Source: Chara braunii (Eukaryota; Streptophyta; Charophyceae; Charales; Characeae). From it: a stretch of 38,594 nucleotides of DNA. Positions 1-9,427 of the stretch are shown one piece after another. The notes below the pieces were generated by a model. That model did not search any database. It was given only the letters and a program-made list of their open reading frames with translations, and was not told the origin of the DNA. Each line of letters opens with the position of its first letter. Within the stretch, counting starts at the first letter, position 1. Location of the stretch: the NCBI GenBank assembly GCA_003427395.1, contig BFEA01000212.1, forward strand, positions 1,086,153 through 1,124,746. Reading direction: 5' to 3'. The translations under genes and the position numbers were made by a program.

Positions 1-88
<88 letters not shown>
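1..88. repeat. (CT)n microsatellite
   Basis: An uninterrupted CT dinucleotide run fills the window edge, so its true length is unknown. It is followed by a C/T-rich stretch to about 150. Confidence 0.97.
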
Positions 89-91
<3 letters not shown>

Positions 92-1040
92 GCTGTTGCT
101 CGTCTCCCTCTCCCCCCCCGCCCTCTATCTCTCGTTCTGTCTCTCTCCCCCGGTCTGTGCCCAGGCATCTGGGCACCTATTTGAGGGGGGGTTCTGTTGA
201 CGTTTTTTTGTTTTATCTACTGCTTCCCCTAAATCTCTCTGTGAACCTGAGCACTGAGCCAAAGAGCTTTGTGCGAAATGGGTTCACCAGGGGGTAGCAG
301 GGTTTAGCCCTCAAACTACCTCACTGTCATTTTTCAGTACTTACTGTCGAGAAACATGATCATCCAAATTTGGCGCACTCAAAAGTTTGCACTTTGCTCT
401 CACTGCCATGTGGCAAACGTGTACACCGCCATGGCTTATGGATTTCATTGCCAGTCGTGGTGCTTTAAGCCACCCGTACCCTTCCCATATATTGGCCGCG
501 GGGACAAAATAGTGTTGTGCGAGGATTTGGCTCCTCGACAGGCAAAAAGGGGCCCCTTACACAAGTGTGCCCGCCCTAAGTGAAGGAGGGACTAACAAAT
601 CACGAGAGGCCCAATGCTGTTAATTTCGTATTTGGGGTTCAGGCAGTTGTGTCGCGGCAGTTGGTTGAGGGAACCCAGGTCCCAAGCAGCAAAGACTTTC
701 CACGGCCTTCTAGGCCTTCTCTGAAAGGCAGGCCCTGGGCCACATTCACAGCAATATACACAGACAGTAGGGAGGCGCAACTACCGGGAGCTTCTGGGTG
801 CAGGCCCAGCCCAGCCAGGCCGCAGGCCAGGCCAGACTCTTTCCATATAGGAAAGAGCTCGCTGCCTGGCGGGTCATTCGGGCACTTTCCAGTTTGCAGC
901 AGCGCTGCTGAAGTGGACGCTCGCGGGCTGCTGCTAGCGCTGGGGCAACGTGCTGTGCACGTGCGGTCGTGTGGAAAGAAGGGCGCTGCTGAGGGCAGCG
1001 CCATAGCCCAGCTTCCATAGCTGCCTGGGCTTGGAGAAAC
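89..1040. other. No gene recognised; possible U3 part of element A 5' LTR
   Basis: Open frames here on both strands lack recognisable motifs, and several - strand ones run into the GA/CT microsatellite, giving Ser-Leu repeats. Because a 5' LTR appears to end at about 1513 and the 3' copy is truncated, part of this stretch could be LTR U3. I could not find a TG start supported by a second copy. No other structure was seen. Confidence 0.4.
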
Positions 1041-1106
1041 AGCAAGGCGCAGTGGTGGTCTTCGGGTGCATAGAGGGAAGACAAGGGAGAAAGACGAGGG
1101 GGGGGG

Positions 1107-1161
<55 letters not shown>

Positions 1162-1513
1162 GGATGATGATGTCAGGGCTGATACCTGGTATTGGCGATG
1201 GTTTGAATTGGGCGACATCTTCATGTACTTTGGTGGCTGCTGACGTCAACAGTTGCATTGTCAATCCATAGGCAGATAGTAGCTGTGTGGGGAGTAGTCT
1301 GGACGCCGAGCGCCGAGCAGGGGGAAGGGCCTGGACTCTTATGTTGGTGATGACGAGAGTAAATTCTCATTGACATTCGGTTTCTGTGTTTCAATTCTCC
1401 ATTGGTGTAACATTGGTGCAGTGTTGCTTTCTGGGCACTGTGAGAGTTTCTGGCTTTCAATGTGATCGTGTTATCTGGATTCTGTCATCTCGCTATTGCT
1501 CAATCTCCGTGCA
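1041..1513 (+). repeat. Partial 5' LTR of element A
   Basis: Bases 1041-1303 match 8150-8343 and 8344-8571 in the same orientation, apart from microsatellite length and scattered substitutions. The match starts at AGCAAGGCGCA and ends just after GGAGTAGT. A PBS-like site follows at 1518, and a CA dinucleotide at 1512-1513 is a plausible LTR end. A repeat segment, then a PBS, then gag-pol, then the repeat again in direct orientation is the expected LTR element order. The left border is not determinable. Bases 1304-1513 have no partner in the window because the downstream copy is cut at about 8571. Confidence 0.6.
1109..1158. repeat. (GA)n microsatellite inside the LTR
   Basis: About 25 GA repeats. 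The downstream LTR copies have only short interrupted GA/GATA runs at the same place (8208-8230 and 8402-8426), so this tract has expanded or contracted since the copies separated. Confidence 0.95.
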
Positions 1514-1517
1514 ATTT

Positions 1518-1529
1518 TGGTATCGGAGC
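1518..1529 (+). promoter_or_regulatory. Primer binding site (initiator tRNA-Met type)
   Basis: TGGTATCGGAGC differs by one base (A to G) from TGGTATCAGAGC, the common plant LTR-retrotransposon primer site complementary to the 3' end of initiator tRNA-Met. It lies 4 bases after a CA that could end the LTR. Position and orientation fit the + strand gag-pol remains downstream. A chance match is possible, but the repeat upstream and gag-pol downstream support it. Confidence 0.7.
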
Positions 1530-2897
1530 TGGTCCGAACTACGCTTGCTGGTTTTTCGCAGTAGCTGTTCGGTGCTTCGCATGTGGTGTGGGGCAGTGAT
1601 AACGATTAGGTAACGCGAGGCGACCCAGGGTCATGGGGCGCACCAGGAAGGCTATGAAATGACATTGGGATGTATGCTGGATGATGAGAGCTCGCTGATG
1701 TGGCATTTAAGCCGAGGTGGAACTGCATTTCGCTGTTTGTTGTGCCAAGGCAAGGACCGGTCATTATAAATGCACGTCAGGTTGCCGGTGAGAAATTTGT
1801 TGTTGGGAGCAGCATTATGAGTTATGTTGCTCTCATCGTTATATACTCTCTTCATTACTTCTTACTGTGAGGAAGTGAGTTTTGTCTTGAGAGTCCTCTC
1901 ATTGTAGTGCTCAACCTTGAGAGTCGACATTCTTCCTGGGCAGCAAGCTGGTGGGAGACGTGTGAAGCCTCTAAAGGGCCCTGGACGAAGCACTCGGGTC
2001 ACGGTGACCATGCCAACCCGCTGGGACTAGTACACGCATGCTTTGCCGCAAGTCCTTGGTTCTGCTTGCTGCGCAATAGAGGTCATGTTGGGCATGCCAG
2101 CCCTATAAGAGACGCTCACGAGACCGTCTATAAATATTTCTGGCGGGTTCCAGTTGAACCGTGGCCGTGATCGGCGTCCTGTAAATATTCCTAAGGACGT
2201 TGGGGGTTGTCCTTAAACTGCCTCTTGATCAGCCAGATCAACCGGAAGTAAGGCTCGTTGCATGCGAGGATAAACAAGGGTGCAGGGCTGGCAGGCTTAG
2301 CATAGACTTGGGGCACAGGGGTGGGCCGGATTGCACACCTTCAGGCACGCTGCTCAACCAGATGCTCAGGGCGTCGACATAAGTGACCACTCAAGAGNCT
2401 CAACCAGATGCTCAGGGCGTCGACATAAGTGACCACTCAAGAGGGATACATGGGGAGAGAAGATTCTGGCAACTGTTCGCCACTGGATTAATTAGGCAAA
2501 CTATCATCCAGCATGCATCTCCACAGGTAATTTATTTTTATTTTTGATTATTTAGTTGTACGAACTCGGTGACAACTGACAGACAGTTGCAAATAGGATA
2601 GACCATTCCTTGTTGCATTGCATTCTATTTTAGAATAATCTAAAAAAATAGTAAAACAGTCCTAAAACTAGAAATAAAGTTACCTTTAGGACCTGGCATT
2701 GGTTGTTCGTTACCACTTGACTACTTTTCTCCAGGCTGATCGAATTAGTTGACTATTATTACTCGGTTGGGTGTCATGCCGAGGTAAGATTTAGTGTGGA
2801 TTATAGTTTAGATCACACACCGTTGTAGCTCATGAGTGAAGCAGTTAGTAGTGAGGAGGAGGAATGATTAGTGGAAGATCTTAGAGTCACCTGCAGA
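1530..2897 (+). other. Untranslated leader of element A, no gene
   Basis: About 1.4 kb between the PBS and the first Gag-like frame. Open frames are short and unrecognised. It contains the 45-bp duplication around an N (2353-2443) and an A/T-rich stretch around 2525-2690. Long leaders are common in plant Ty3/gypsy elements. Confidence 0.5.
2353..2443. repeat. Perfect 45-bp direct repeat around a single N
   Basis: Bases 2353-2397 and 2399-2443 are identical by eye and separated only by the N at 2398. An exact repeat meeting at an ambiguous base is the usual sign of two contig ends that overlap but were joined rather than merged. Confidence 0.9.
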
Positions 2898-2978
2898 ATT
2901 GCTCTCAGTTGACCGATCAATTTCCAGGAGTTAGGTCCAGGAGAGGAAAGGAGTCTGCGGAGGGAAGCCAGGGAGAGG

Positions 2979-3989
2979 GTGGCATTACGGAGGTTTTGGA
3001 CACTAGCCGCCAGCGCTGAGGCCGCAATGGCTACCAGCCTACTGCCTCTACCATGTCACAGGCCTTGTCCCCGTCCTCTTCGTCGGGAGTTAGTTACGGT
3101 GTCTCTCAGGGTTCCGTTAGTTAGTCTGTTGGTTCGCAAGTCAGCTAGCAGTCTCCTCTCACGCCAGAGGATTATGAGATCCTCCAAGCGGAAGCCCTTC
3201 ATGACGAGTTGCAACATCAGTTGAGGGAAGCAGCAGTGAGAAGAGAAAAAGCAATATTGAGAAAAGTTAGACTAGGAACTAGGAGGCAGGAGTTAGGAAG
3301 ATTAGAAGCACTGGATGAGTCAACACTGGATCCTGCGATTCAGTCACTGCGTCGCTTGCTCCTTTGTGTGGCAGAAGCGCAGGTTGTTCAGCAGGAAGTG
3401 TTGGTTGAACTAGTGGCCGGCCAGAACAGAATTCTGGTTGCATCGTAGGCTCCTCGCCCAATGATGAGGCAGCCTCAATATTTTGTAGCTCACCCTTCGG
3501 TTGCGGGTCCCTCAGTGACGTCGTTGCCGGTAGGGCCCTCCTTTTCCCCTATGTTTGGCATGCCTCCTTCAATTGGTTTAGCAGCAGTTAGTGGTCCAGT
3601 TCGTAGCACTTCTCCTGTACCATCAATAACGGTGGCAGCTACACTCCCATCGTCAGGAGAGGCTCAGGTTAGCATGCAGCAACCTGTCTCAGTGGCTATG
3701 CAGCACTGCAGCAATCACCAGGGCCAATCCAACCCATGCAGTAGATGCCCAAGATCTCCTTGTTGAGCCATAAACCTTTCTCTGCCGACAAGAAAAAGGA
3801 CGAGGACTTGGACACCTGGGTGAGGACTGTGCCTACCTGTGTGAGGCACAAGCTCACAAGGCCAGAGCAGGAAGTTATAGTCGATGCTTCCTTTTTAGAG
3901 GGCTCCGCAGCGCGATGGTTGAATGGTCTAGTGCAGCAAGAGAGCTATGGTCAGAACTTCGATGCCTGGGCCCAGACTCAGACATTGGA
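2979..3989 (+). pseudogene. Gag N-terminal part of element A (broken)
   Basis: The best frame runs through 3053, 3209 and 3461, with stops TGA at 3017 and TAG at 3122, 3146 and 3446. A frameshift between about 3690 and 3745 follows. From about 3165 it encodes an acidic then basic helical stretch (an LQAEALHDELQHQLREA-type coiled coil, then many Arg, Lys and Glu), followed by a Pro/Ser/Val-rich linker. The segment 3745-3989 resembles the Gag capsid-like domain: DLDTWVRTV, then ASFLEGSAARWLNG, a pattern shared by Ty3/gypsy Gag (retrotrans_gag). The protein is interrupted at TQTL by the 3990-4461 insertion and resumes at 4462. A natural start codon cannot be fixed. Confidence 0.75.
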
Positions 3990-4461
3990 CACACGCAGTT
4001 ATCGGGTAGCTAAAAAATCAGGAATGAAAATTATGAAGTGAGAGTTTTGGGCAGTCTGAAAATCATGAATGGTCCTGAAGTGGTGAAAGGTCCGAAGACC
4101 CTGAAAACCACATGTTTAGGCAGGCTGCATCCTGAAGGGGGGAAGCGTGTCCTGAAGTGGTCAAGTGGGAGGTTTGGGTAGTCTGAAAATCCTGAATGGT
4201 CCTGAAGTGGTGAAAGGTTTGAAGACCATGAAAACCACCCTTCACCACTTGAGGACGCAGCCTGCCTAAACAGGTGTTTTTCAGGGTCTTCAAATCTTTC
4301 ACCACTTCAGGACCATTCAGGATTTTCAGACCTGAATGGTCCTGAAATGGTGAAAGGTCCGAAGACCTTGAAAACCAACTGTTTAGGCGGGCTGCATCCT
4401 GAAGTGGTGAAGGGTGTCCTGAAGTGGTGATGAAAAATACGACTGTTATTAACCTTCTCTC
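3990..4461. mobile_element. 472-bp nonautonomous foldback element inside Gag
   Basis: ACATTGGA occurs at 3982-3989 and again at 4462-4469, flanking the insert as an 8-bp target duplication. Insert plus one duplication is 480 bp, so the Gag frame on the two sides is identical and the product matches across the junction. Inside, several copies of a motif around TCCTGAAGTGGTGAAAGG occur, and 4181-4235 pairs with 4277-4331 as a long, nearly perfect inverted repeat around a loop of about 41 bases. No transposase is present. An 8-bp duplication is typical of hAT elements, but the ends do not form clear hAT-type terminal inverted repeats, so the superfamily is open. Confidence 0.8.
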
Positions 4462-5224
4462 ACATTGGAGGACTTTGTACGGACTGTGTACAATAGGTGG
4501 CATGACCCTCAAGGGGCTCAAAAGACCACTGACGCACTGTTCAGTTTCAAACGGTATCGGACAGTGCGTGAAGTCACAGACACCGTAGAACGTTTGATCG
4601 TGGTGCCTGGTGTGCGATATAACCCTCGTGTCGTCCTCACACCTTATCTGAGATGTCTGCCCACATACGCGAAGAAGAAGTTGGTGGGCGAGGTTTCCAT
4701 CAATGTGCATAACTTCGCTACCTTCAGCGAGAAATGTAGAGGCTCAACTTTGGACCGCTCATTAGGGACCTGCAGATGGTAGGAAGAAAAGACTTCCCCA
4801 GGATTGGAGAAGAAGAGCAATCTCATGTTTGTCGACCACGATGGTCAGGCAACTGAGATCGACGATTTCCTTGACTATGGGGAAGACAGAGTAGGATGGG
4901 GCTAGTGAGACTTCGGACAGGGGAGTTGTAGCGCCCATCAAAGAAAAGGCTAGGGAGACCTAGAAGCAGAGGGTAGGCCAGCCCAAGGGTCAAGGCGACC
5001 AAGGAACACCCGTTTGGGTAAAACTTGGTTTAGACTACGAGGTGTGGAGGGACCAAGTAGCTAGGAGCACGTGTCTTAACTGTGGCAACTATGGCCTTAT
5101 ATCTAAAACGTGCCGAGGCAAGAAGGTCACAACGAAGGTAGCCTCTCCGACGGTGATAGGCCTGTCTTCAAACCCCGGTGGTGCTTTTGTGAGTACTTCC
5201 CAGGCAAACACCTCAGGCGAGTAG
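4462..5224 (+). pseudogene. Gag C-terminal part and nucleocapsid of element A
   Basis: The frame from 4462 continues the capsid-like domain across the insertion (LEDFVRTVYNRWHDPQ, then a YLRCLP motif) until a frameshift near 4770. After about 250 bases of shifted sequence, 5042-5224 encodes a basic segment with a zinc-knuckle-like CLNCGNYGLISKTC at 5072-5113. The usual His of C-X2-C-X4-H-X4-C is Leu here, so zinc binding would be impaired. Ser/Thr-rich linker follows. In LTR elements this region packages genomic RNA. The product cannot be made as one chain. Confidence 0.75.
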
Positions 5225-5226
5225 GA

Positions 5227-5741
5227 GTTTTAACCACTCTTACCCGTGTTGAAGTGGTAATGTTGCCTTCTCCACCTCAGGCGTTGGCCAAGGCTGTTGA
5301 CCCTGTTATCACCCCGCAAACACGCATAAACCCAATGATGCTTTGTTCAAAAGATGTGTTCGAGTCCTTAGAAGAGGTAGAAATTGAGTGGTCAGGGAAG
5401 GACCCCAGAGACTTTTGGGCGATGATCAACAAAGGTCCTGGGGGTGAACATTTTGTGGTAAAGGTTGATGTAGGTGGTCGTAAAGTGGGTGCCTTCGCAC
5501 ACATAGGCTCTACAAGAAACTTCATCAGTTGCGCTTGTGTGGATAGACTGTGCTTAGGGGACTAAGCACAACGGTTGAGCAAATATGTAGCATCTACGTT
5601 AGCCAACAAGCACAATATGGTTGTCCAAGACTATGTCAAGACACCTTCTGCTATGGAGGAGGGGAGCTGAGACACAAAATCTTGTTCCTTGTTAGTGACG
5701 AGTCGTCATTCGATATGCTGTTAGGCAAGTACTACCTATAG
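5227..5741 (+). pseudogene. Aspartic protease region of element A
   Basis: The frame ending at 5565 contains VGAFAHIGSTRNFIS, which aligns with the retropepsin active-site pattern (D-T/S-G-S/A followed by xNFIS in Ty3/gypsy proteases). The catalytic Asp position is His (codon 5500-5502), so no activity is expected. A shifted frame to 5741 carries DMLLGKYYL, matching the family's DILLGMPWL segment near the protease C-terminus. The region lies between the nucleocapsid and RT, the normal place for the protease. Confidence 0.75.
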
Positions 5742-5777
5742 GTTGCTCAACCTCAATTCGATTGGGATAGGAAGGCG

Positions 5778-6740
5778 ATGATCCGCAAGTTGCCGAATGG
5801 AATATCCGTTAGACTGCAGAAGTTCAAAGCTACCAGTCTACTGGAGAACTATGGCTGCATGTACCTAGTCTTTGTCTCTAAGAAAGGGAACGCAGTAAAA
5901 TCACCCCCAGAGATAGAAGCAGTCATTGCCCCAATATCCGGACCTTTTTTAGGATTCAGTGGTGTGGTAGAAAGGGAGGTGGTCCATGCGATAGAAGTCG
6001 TCCCTGGTAGCGAAGTACCTAGAGGAAGGATTTATAGGATGCCTCTTACGGAGTTAGATGAGCATCGCCGCCAGCTCAAAGAGCTTACAGAGAAGGAATG
6101 GATTCGGCCTAGTACCTCCCCTTATGGTGCACCAGTCCTATTCGTTCCTAAGAAGGGGGGTACCTTAAGGATGTGCATTGACTGTAGGGGCCTCAATGCC
6201 ATCACCGGCATTGACGACCTCTTGGATAGAGTGCAGGGATGTCGGTACTTCACAAAGATAGATCTGAAGTCCGGATACCTTCAAATTGTCATTAGAGTTA
6301 AGGAAGAGCATAAAACTGCATTCCAGACCCAATACGGTCTCTACGAGTTTGTGGTGATGCCCTTTGGCCTATGCAATGCTCCTTGGACATTCCAGCACGC
6401 AATGAACCGGATATTTCACGAGTACTTGGACAAGTTTATCGTCGTGTACCTCAACGATATTCTTATTTTTAGTAAGATTGTAGAGGAGTACAATGAGCAT
6501 GTGAAAACAGTGTCTGGTCTCCTAAGACAGCACCAGTACAAGGTTAACTTGGAAAAATGTGAATTTTGTCGCACCAAAATCTTGTATCTGGGTCATGAAA
6601 TTTTCGCTGACAATTTGAGACCGAATGATGCCAAGGTGGCCATCATACGTAATTGGCCCAGACCTCAGTCCGTGACTGAGGTGAGGTCATTCTTCGTGAT
6701 GGCAGGCCATTACAAACGATTTGTAAAGACTCCCCATTGA
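5778..6740 (+). pseudogene. Reverse transcriptase of element A
   Basis: A 320-codon open frame with clear Ty3/gypsy RT blocks: WIRPSTSPYGAPVLFVPKK (about 109-126), MCIDCRGLNAIT (132-143), FTKIDLKSGY (158-167, including a catalytic Asp at 162), FVVMPFGLCNAP (191-202) and VVYLNDIL (222-229). The metal-binding box YXDD is YLND, so the first Asp of the pair is Asn at residue 226. Between NAIT and GIDDLLDRV about ten residues usual in the family (the KN..PLPRID stretch) are missing without a frame change. The frame ends at FVKTPH, a shift just before the RNase H connection. Copying of element RNA was its ancestral role; it is very probably inactive. Confidence 0.93.
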
Positions 6741-7152
6741 CTGATCTCACAGACCTTGACACCCTTTGGGAGTGGACCGAAGAGTGTGTGAAGCAGCCTT
6801 CAAGAAATTGAAGTATGCTCTAACACACTGTGAAGTACTCAAACTTTCGGATCCTGAGCAGCCCTTCATTGTGACCACTGACGTCAACCAATACGACGTA
6901 GGCGCAGTCCTTACGTGAAAGGAGGGGAAAAAGTTGAGGCCCATCGAGTACATGAGCAAAAAGATGCCATCTAAGAAATTAGCGAAGTCCACATATGAGC
7001 GTGAGCTCTATGCCCTCTATAGAGCGCTGGTCCACTGGAGACACTATCTCCTAGGCAGATTCTTCTATGTGAGTCTGACCATGAGACCTTGCGCTAGATT
7101 AAGACACAGTCGGTACTCTCAGATGCACTCAAGAGATGAATTCAAGTTATAG
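6741..7152 (+). pseudogene. RNase H domain of element A
   Basis: After a frameshift at the end of RT, the sequence encodes PFIVTTDVNQYDVGAVL, matching the TDAS.xGxGAVL start of Ty3/gypsy RNase H with the first Asp kept. A TGA at 6916-6918 follows. The same frame then gives PIEYMSKKM..KKLAKSTYERELYAL, containing the conserved Glu, and HWRHYLLGRFF. A further shift occurs near 7090. This domain degrades the RNA strand of the RNA-DNA hybrid during reverse transcription. Confidence 0.85.
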
Positions 7153-7154
7153 AT

Positions 7155-8130
7155 ATGTACGATTTTCAACTTGATCCCCTCAAAGGAGAGTACAATAAAG
7201 TGGTTGATGCACTATCTTGTAGGGAGGACTATTTGGACGCGCTAGCGACTGAGTTTGGGATATCTGAAGATGTAACTCGATCCTTGGTGGAAGCCTATCG
7301 GGAAAACACGGTTATGTTAGAAATTAGCCGTAAGTTAGAAGCTAAAGACAAAGTAACTTCTGATGAATTTACGGTGGTCGATGGCTTGTTGTTCCTTGAG
7401 AAGGTTGGGAATAAAAGATTGTGTGTTGCAGATAGGGAGGACCGATTTTCCAAGTATGTTAGACTAATCGCCATGTAGGAAACAACAAAAATTGACGATG
7501 TTATTAAGTTGTTTATGGATAACTGGGCACGGGACTTTGGTTTGCCCAAGTCTATTGTTAGTGATAGGGACGTTCGCTTCACTAGCGAACTGTGGCAAAA
7601 TACTGCCCAATAGATGGGCACCCGATTGCAAATGACATGAAATCACCCTGAGTAAAATGGCTAGGCGGAACAGATGAATCAAGTAGTGCAACACTTGCTA
7701 CGACATTACATCAAGCCAAGTCAGGATGACCGGGACGAGAAATTGCCTCTCGTCGCCAGCCTGTACAACAACGTTGTGCACAACACTACTGGCATGACTC
7801 CCAACCAACTGCATCTTGGTTGGAAGCCCAGGTCCACCTTGGATTTTCTACTACCCAAAATTCGGCCATTTGCAGCACCTGGCAGCATAGAGTTTGTTAT
7901 GAACAAATGTTGCAACAGGCTGTAGACCACATTAAGAAAACTCAAGATGCCATGGTGGCATCTGAGAACGAACACAGACGACCATCTTAGTTTCAGGTAG
8001 GAGAGCGAGTATGGGTCAAGTCATCTAAACTGGGCCAAGATTTGGGAATCTCACAAAAACTAATGCCGCAGTATTTCGGTCCATGGGACGTACTAGATAT
8101 AGTCGGGGATCAGATAGCCGGACCGGAATA
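7155..8130 (+). pseudogene. Integrase of element A, internally deleted
   Basis: One frame runs from 7155 to about 7925 with stops at 7476 (TAG), 7611 (TAG), 7638 (TGA), 7653 (TAA) and 7662 (TAG). It starts with the RNase H to integrase linker (KVVDALSCRED) and reaches KRLCVADRE. It then jumps directly into DRFSKYVRLIAM, so the HHCC zinc finger and the first catalytic Asp are gone in an in-frame deletion near 7432-7445. The second Asp (SDRDVRF, codon 7563) and the Glu (AEQ, codon 7668) remain. After a shift, 7995-8110 encodes the GPY/F-like module (VGERVWVKSSKL..GPWDVLDIVGD). Coding similarity stops at about 8130, before a natural end. Confidence 0.88.
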
Positions 8131-8149
8131 GCAAAAAAAAAACAAGAGT

Positions 8150-8571
8150 AGCAAGGCGCACTGGTGGTCTTTGGGTGCATAGAGGAAAGACAAGGGAGAA
8201 AGACGAGGGAGAGAGAGATAGAGAGATAGAGATGAGGATGATGAGGTGAGGGCTCATACATGGTATTGGCGATGGTCTACATTGGGCGACATCTTCATGT
8301 ACTCCGGTTCTGCTGTCGTCAACAGTTGCATTGTTAATTCATAAGCAAGGCGCACTGGTGGTCTTCGGGTGCATAGAGGAAAGACAAGGGAGAAAAACGA
8401 GGGAGAGAGAGATAGAGAGAGAGAGATGAGGATGATGAGGTGAGGGCTCATACATGGTATTGGCGATGGTCTACATTGGGCGACATCTTCATGTACTTCG
8501 GTGGCTGCTGACGTCAACAGTTGCATTGTTAATTCATAAGCAGATAGTAGCTGTGTGGGGAGTAGTTTGGA
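8150..8571 (+). repeat. Truncated 3' LTR of element A with tandem duplication
   Basis: Two direct copies (8150-8343 and 8344-8571, period 194) match the 5' LTR segment 1041-1303. The joint shares AAGCA, which ends the first copy and begins the second, suggesting slippage or repair at a short homology. The second copy keeps the CAGATAGTAGCTGTGTGG tail and then diverges from the 5' LTR at 8571. Interrupted GA/GATA runs replace the long GA tract of the 5' copy. Confidence 0.85.
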
Positions 8572-8947
8572 ACAAGGTTGCTATGACGAGCAGCAGTAGA
8601 CTAATTAAAGTACCCAATCCTACGTCAAATCTGTCACCTAAAGGAACCGGATTCTCCAATTTGCAAGGTCATAACGGAAAGTGGGATCCGGGAGATCTAG
8701 AACCAGGAAATGTCGAGTCAGGAAATTTTAAACAGAACGAAGTGCGCCCAAGCTTTATATGGTTAGTTGAGTGCGCGCCCATGCGCGCCAATGCTCAATA
8801 TTGCTTTCTGAGTATGCCCCCGTGCACGCCCAAGCTTGAGAATATTATTTAAATGTGCGCCCATGCGCGCCTAGGCTTGGCATCATAGAAAGGGACGCCA
8901 AAATTCAAATCGAAACCAAGAAAAAAGGTCATGGGGGGATAAACCCT
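8572..8947. repeat. Noncoding, with short GCGCGCCCA-type repeats
   Basis: No gene recognised. Between about 8748 and 8880 variants of GTGCGCCCATGCGCGCC or GTGCGCCCAAGCTT recur four times at irregular spacing, several containing self-complementary GCGC blocks. An open frame at 8454-8852 covers part of this but has no recognisable domain. Confidence 0.5.
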
Positions 8948-9427
8948 GTTACGAAAACAAATCCGAACGAACTAGTCTAACTGCTATGAGACCTTTATTC
9001 CAATTATTATTATTATTTTTATTTTTTATTTTATGTTTTTTGAACAAGTGCTCCAGTCTATTCGTGGGGAGCAGCACGTGCTGGGAACCGGGCCCAACGT
9101 CCCATACTGAATTATACAGATCATTGAGAACATTTGAGGTCGTTTGAGGTCATTTGAGATACCGGGGCCATTACCCGGCTTCGGCGGAGAACAATCAGTG
9201 AACTCGATGAGATTCCGAAACATGGGGAGGATCCTGAGTATCTAATGACCTATTAGAGAATTACTCATGCAATAACCTGCCATAGAGGTCCTACGAATGC
9301 TGACTACCCTCAGGTTCCCTGACAAACCCTTGTAAGACTTCCCAACACCGTCTTACTCCCTGCTGAGCTCTTCCAGGCCTCACGCCCCCACCCTGCTGGG
9401 GTACAGGGCAACACAACTCGCCCCAGC
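8948..9427. other. No gene; alternative outer part of element B LTR
   Basis: Contains a T/A-rich run (9000-9040) and three short TTTGAGGT repeats (about 9131-9157). A TGTTAC at 8949 could be an alternative outer LTR end for element B, but 9428 fits better. Nothing else was seen. Confidence 0.35.

Larger units (their letters stand above)
1041..8571 (+). mobile_element. Element A: degenerate Ty3/gypsy LTR retrotransposon
   Basis: The order is LTR, PBS, Gag, protease, RT, RNase H, integrase, LTR, all on the + strand, which is the Ty3/gypsy order. It is dead: Gag has several stops and an inserted foldback element, the protease Asp is replaced by His, RT has YLND instead of YLDD plus an in-frame gap, and integrase has lost its zinc finger and first Asp. 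The integrase 3' end, polypurine tract and start of the 3' LTR are missing at about 8130-8150. Confidence 0.85.

Noticed and set aside
746-1264. Ser-Leu repeat proteins on the - strand
   Set aside because: They are translations of the GA/CT microsatellite and lack any other protein-like feature.
8949-8954. TGTTAC as the outer end of element B's LTR
   Set aside because: Possible, but 9428 shares 10 bases with the other end rather than 6; kept only as an alternative.
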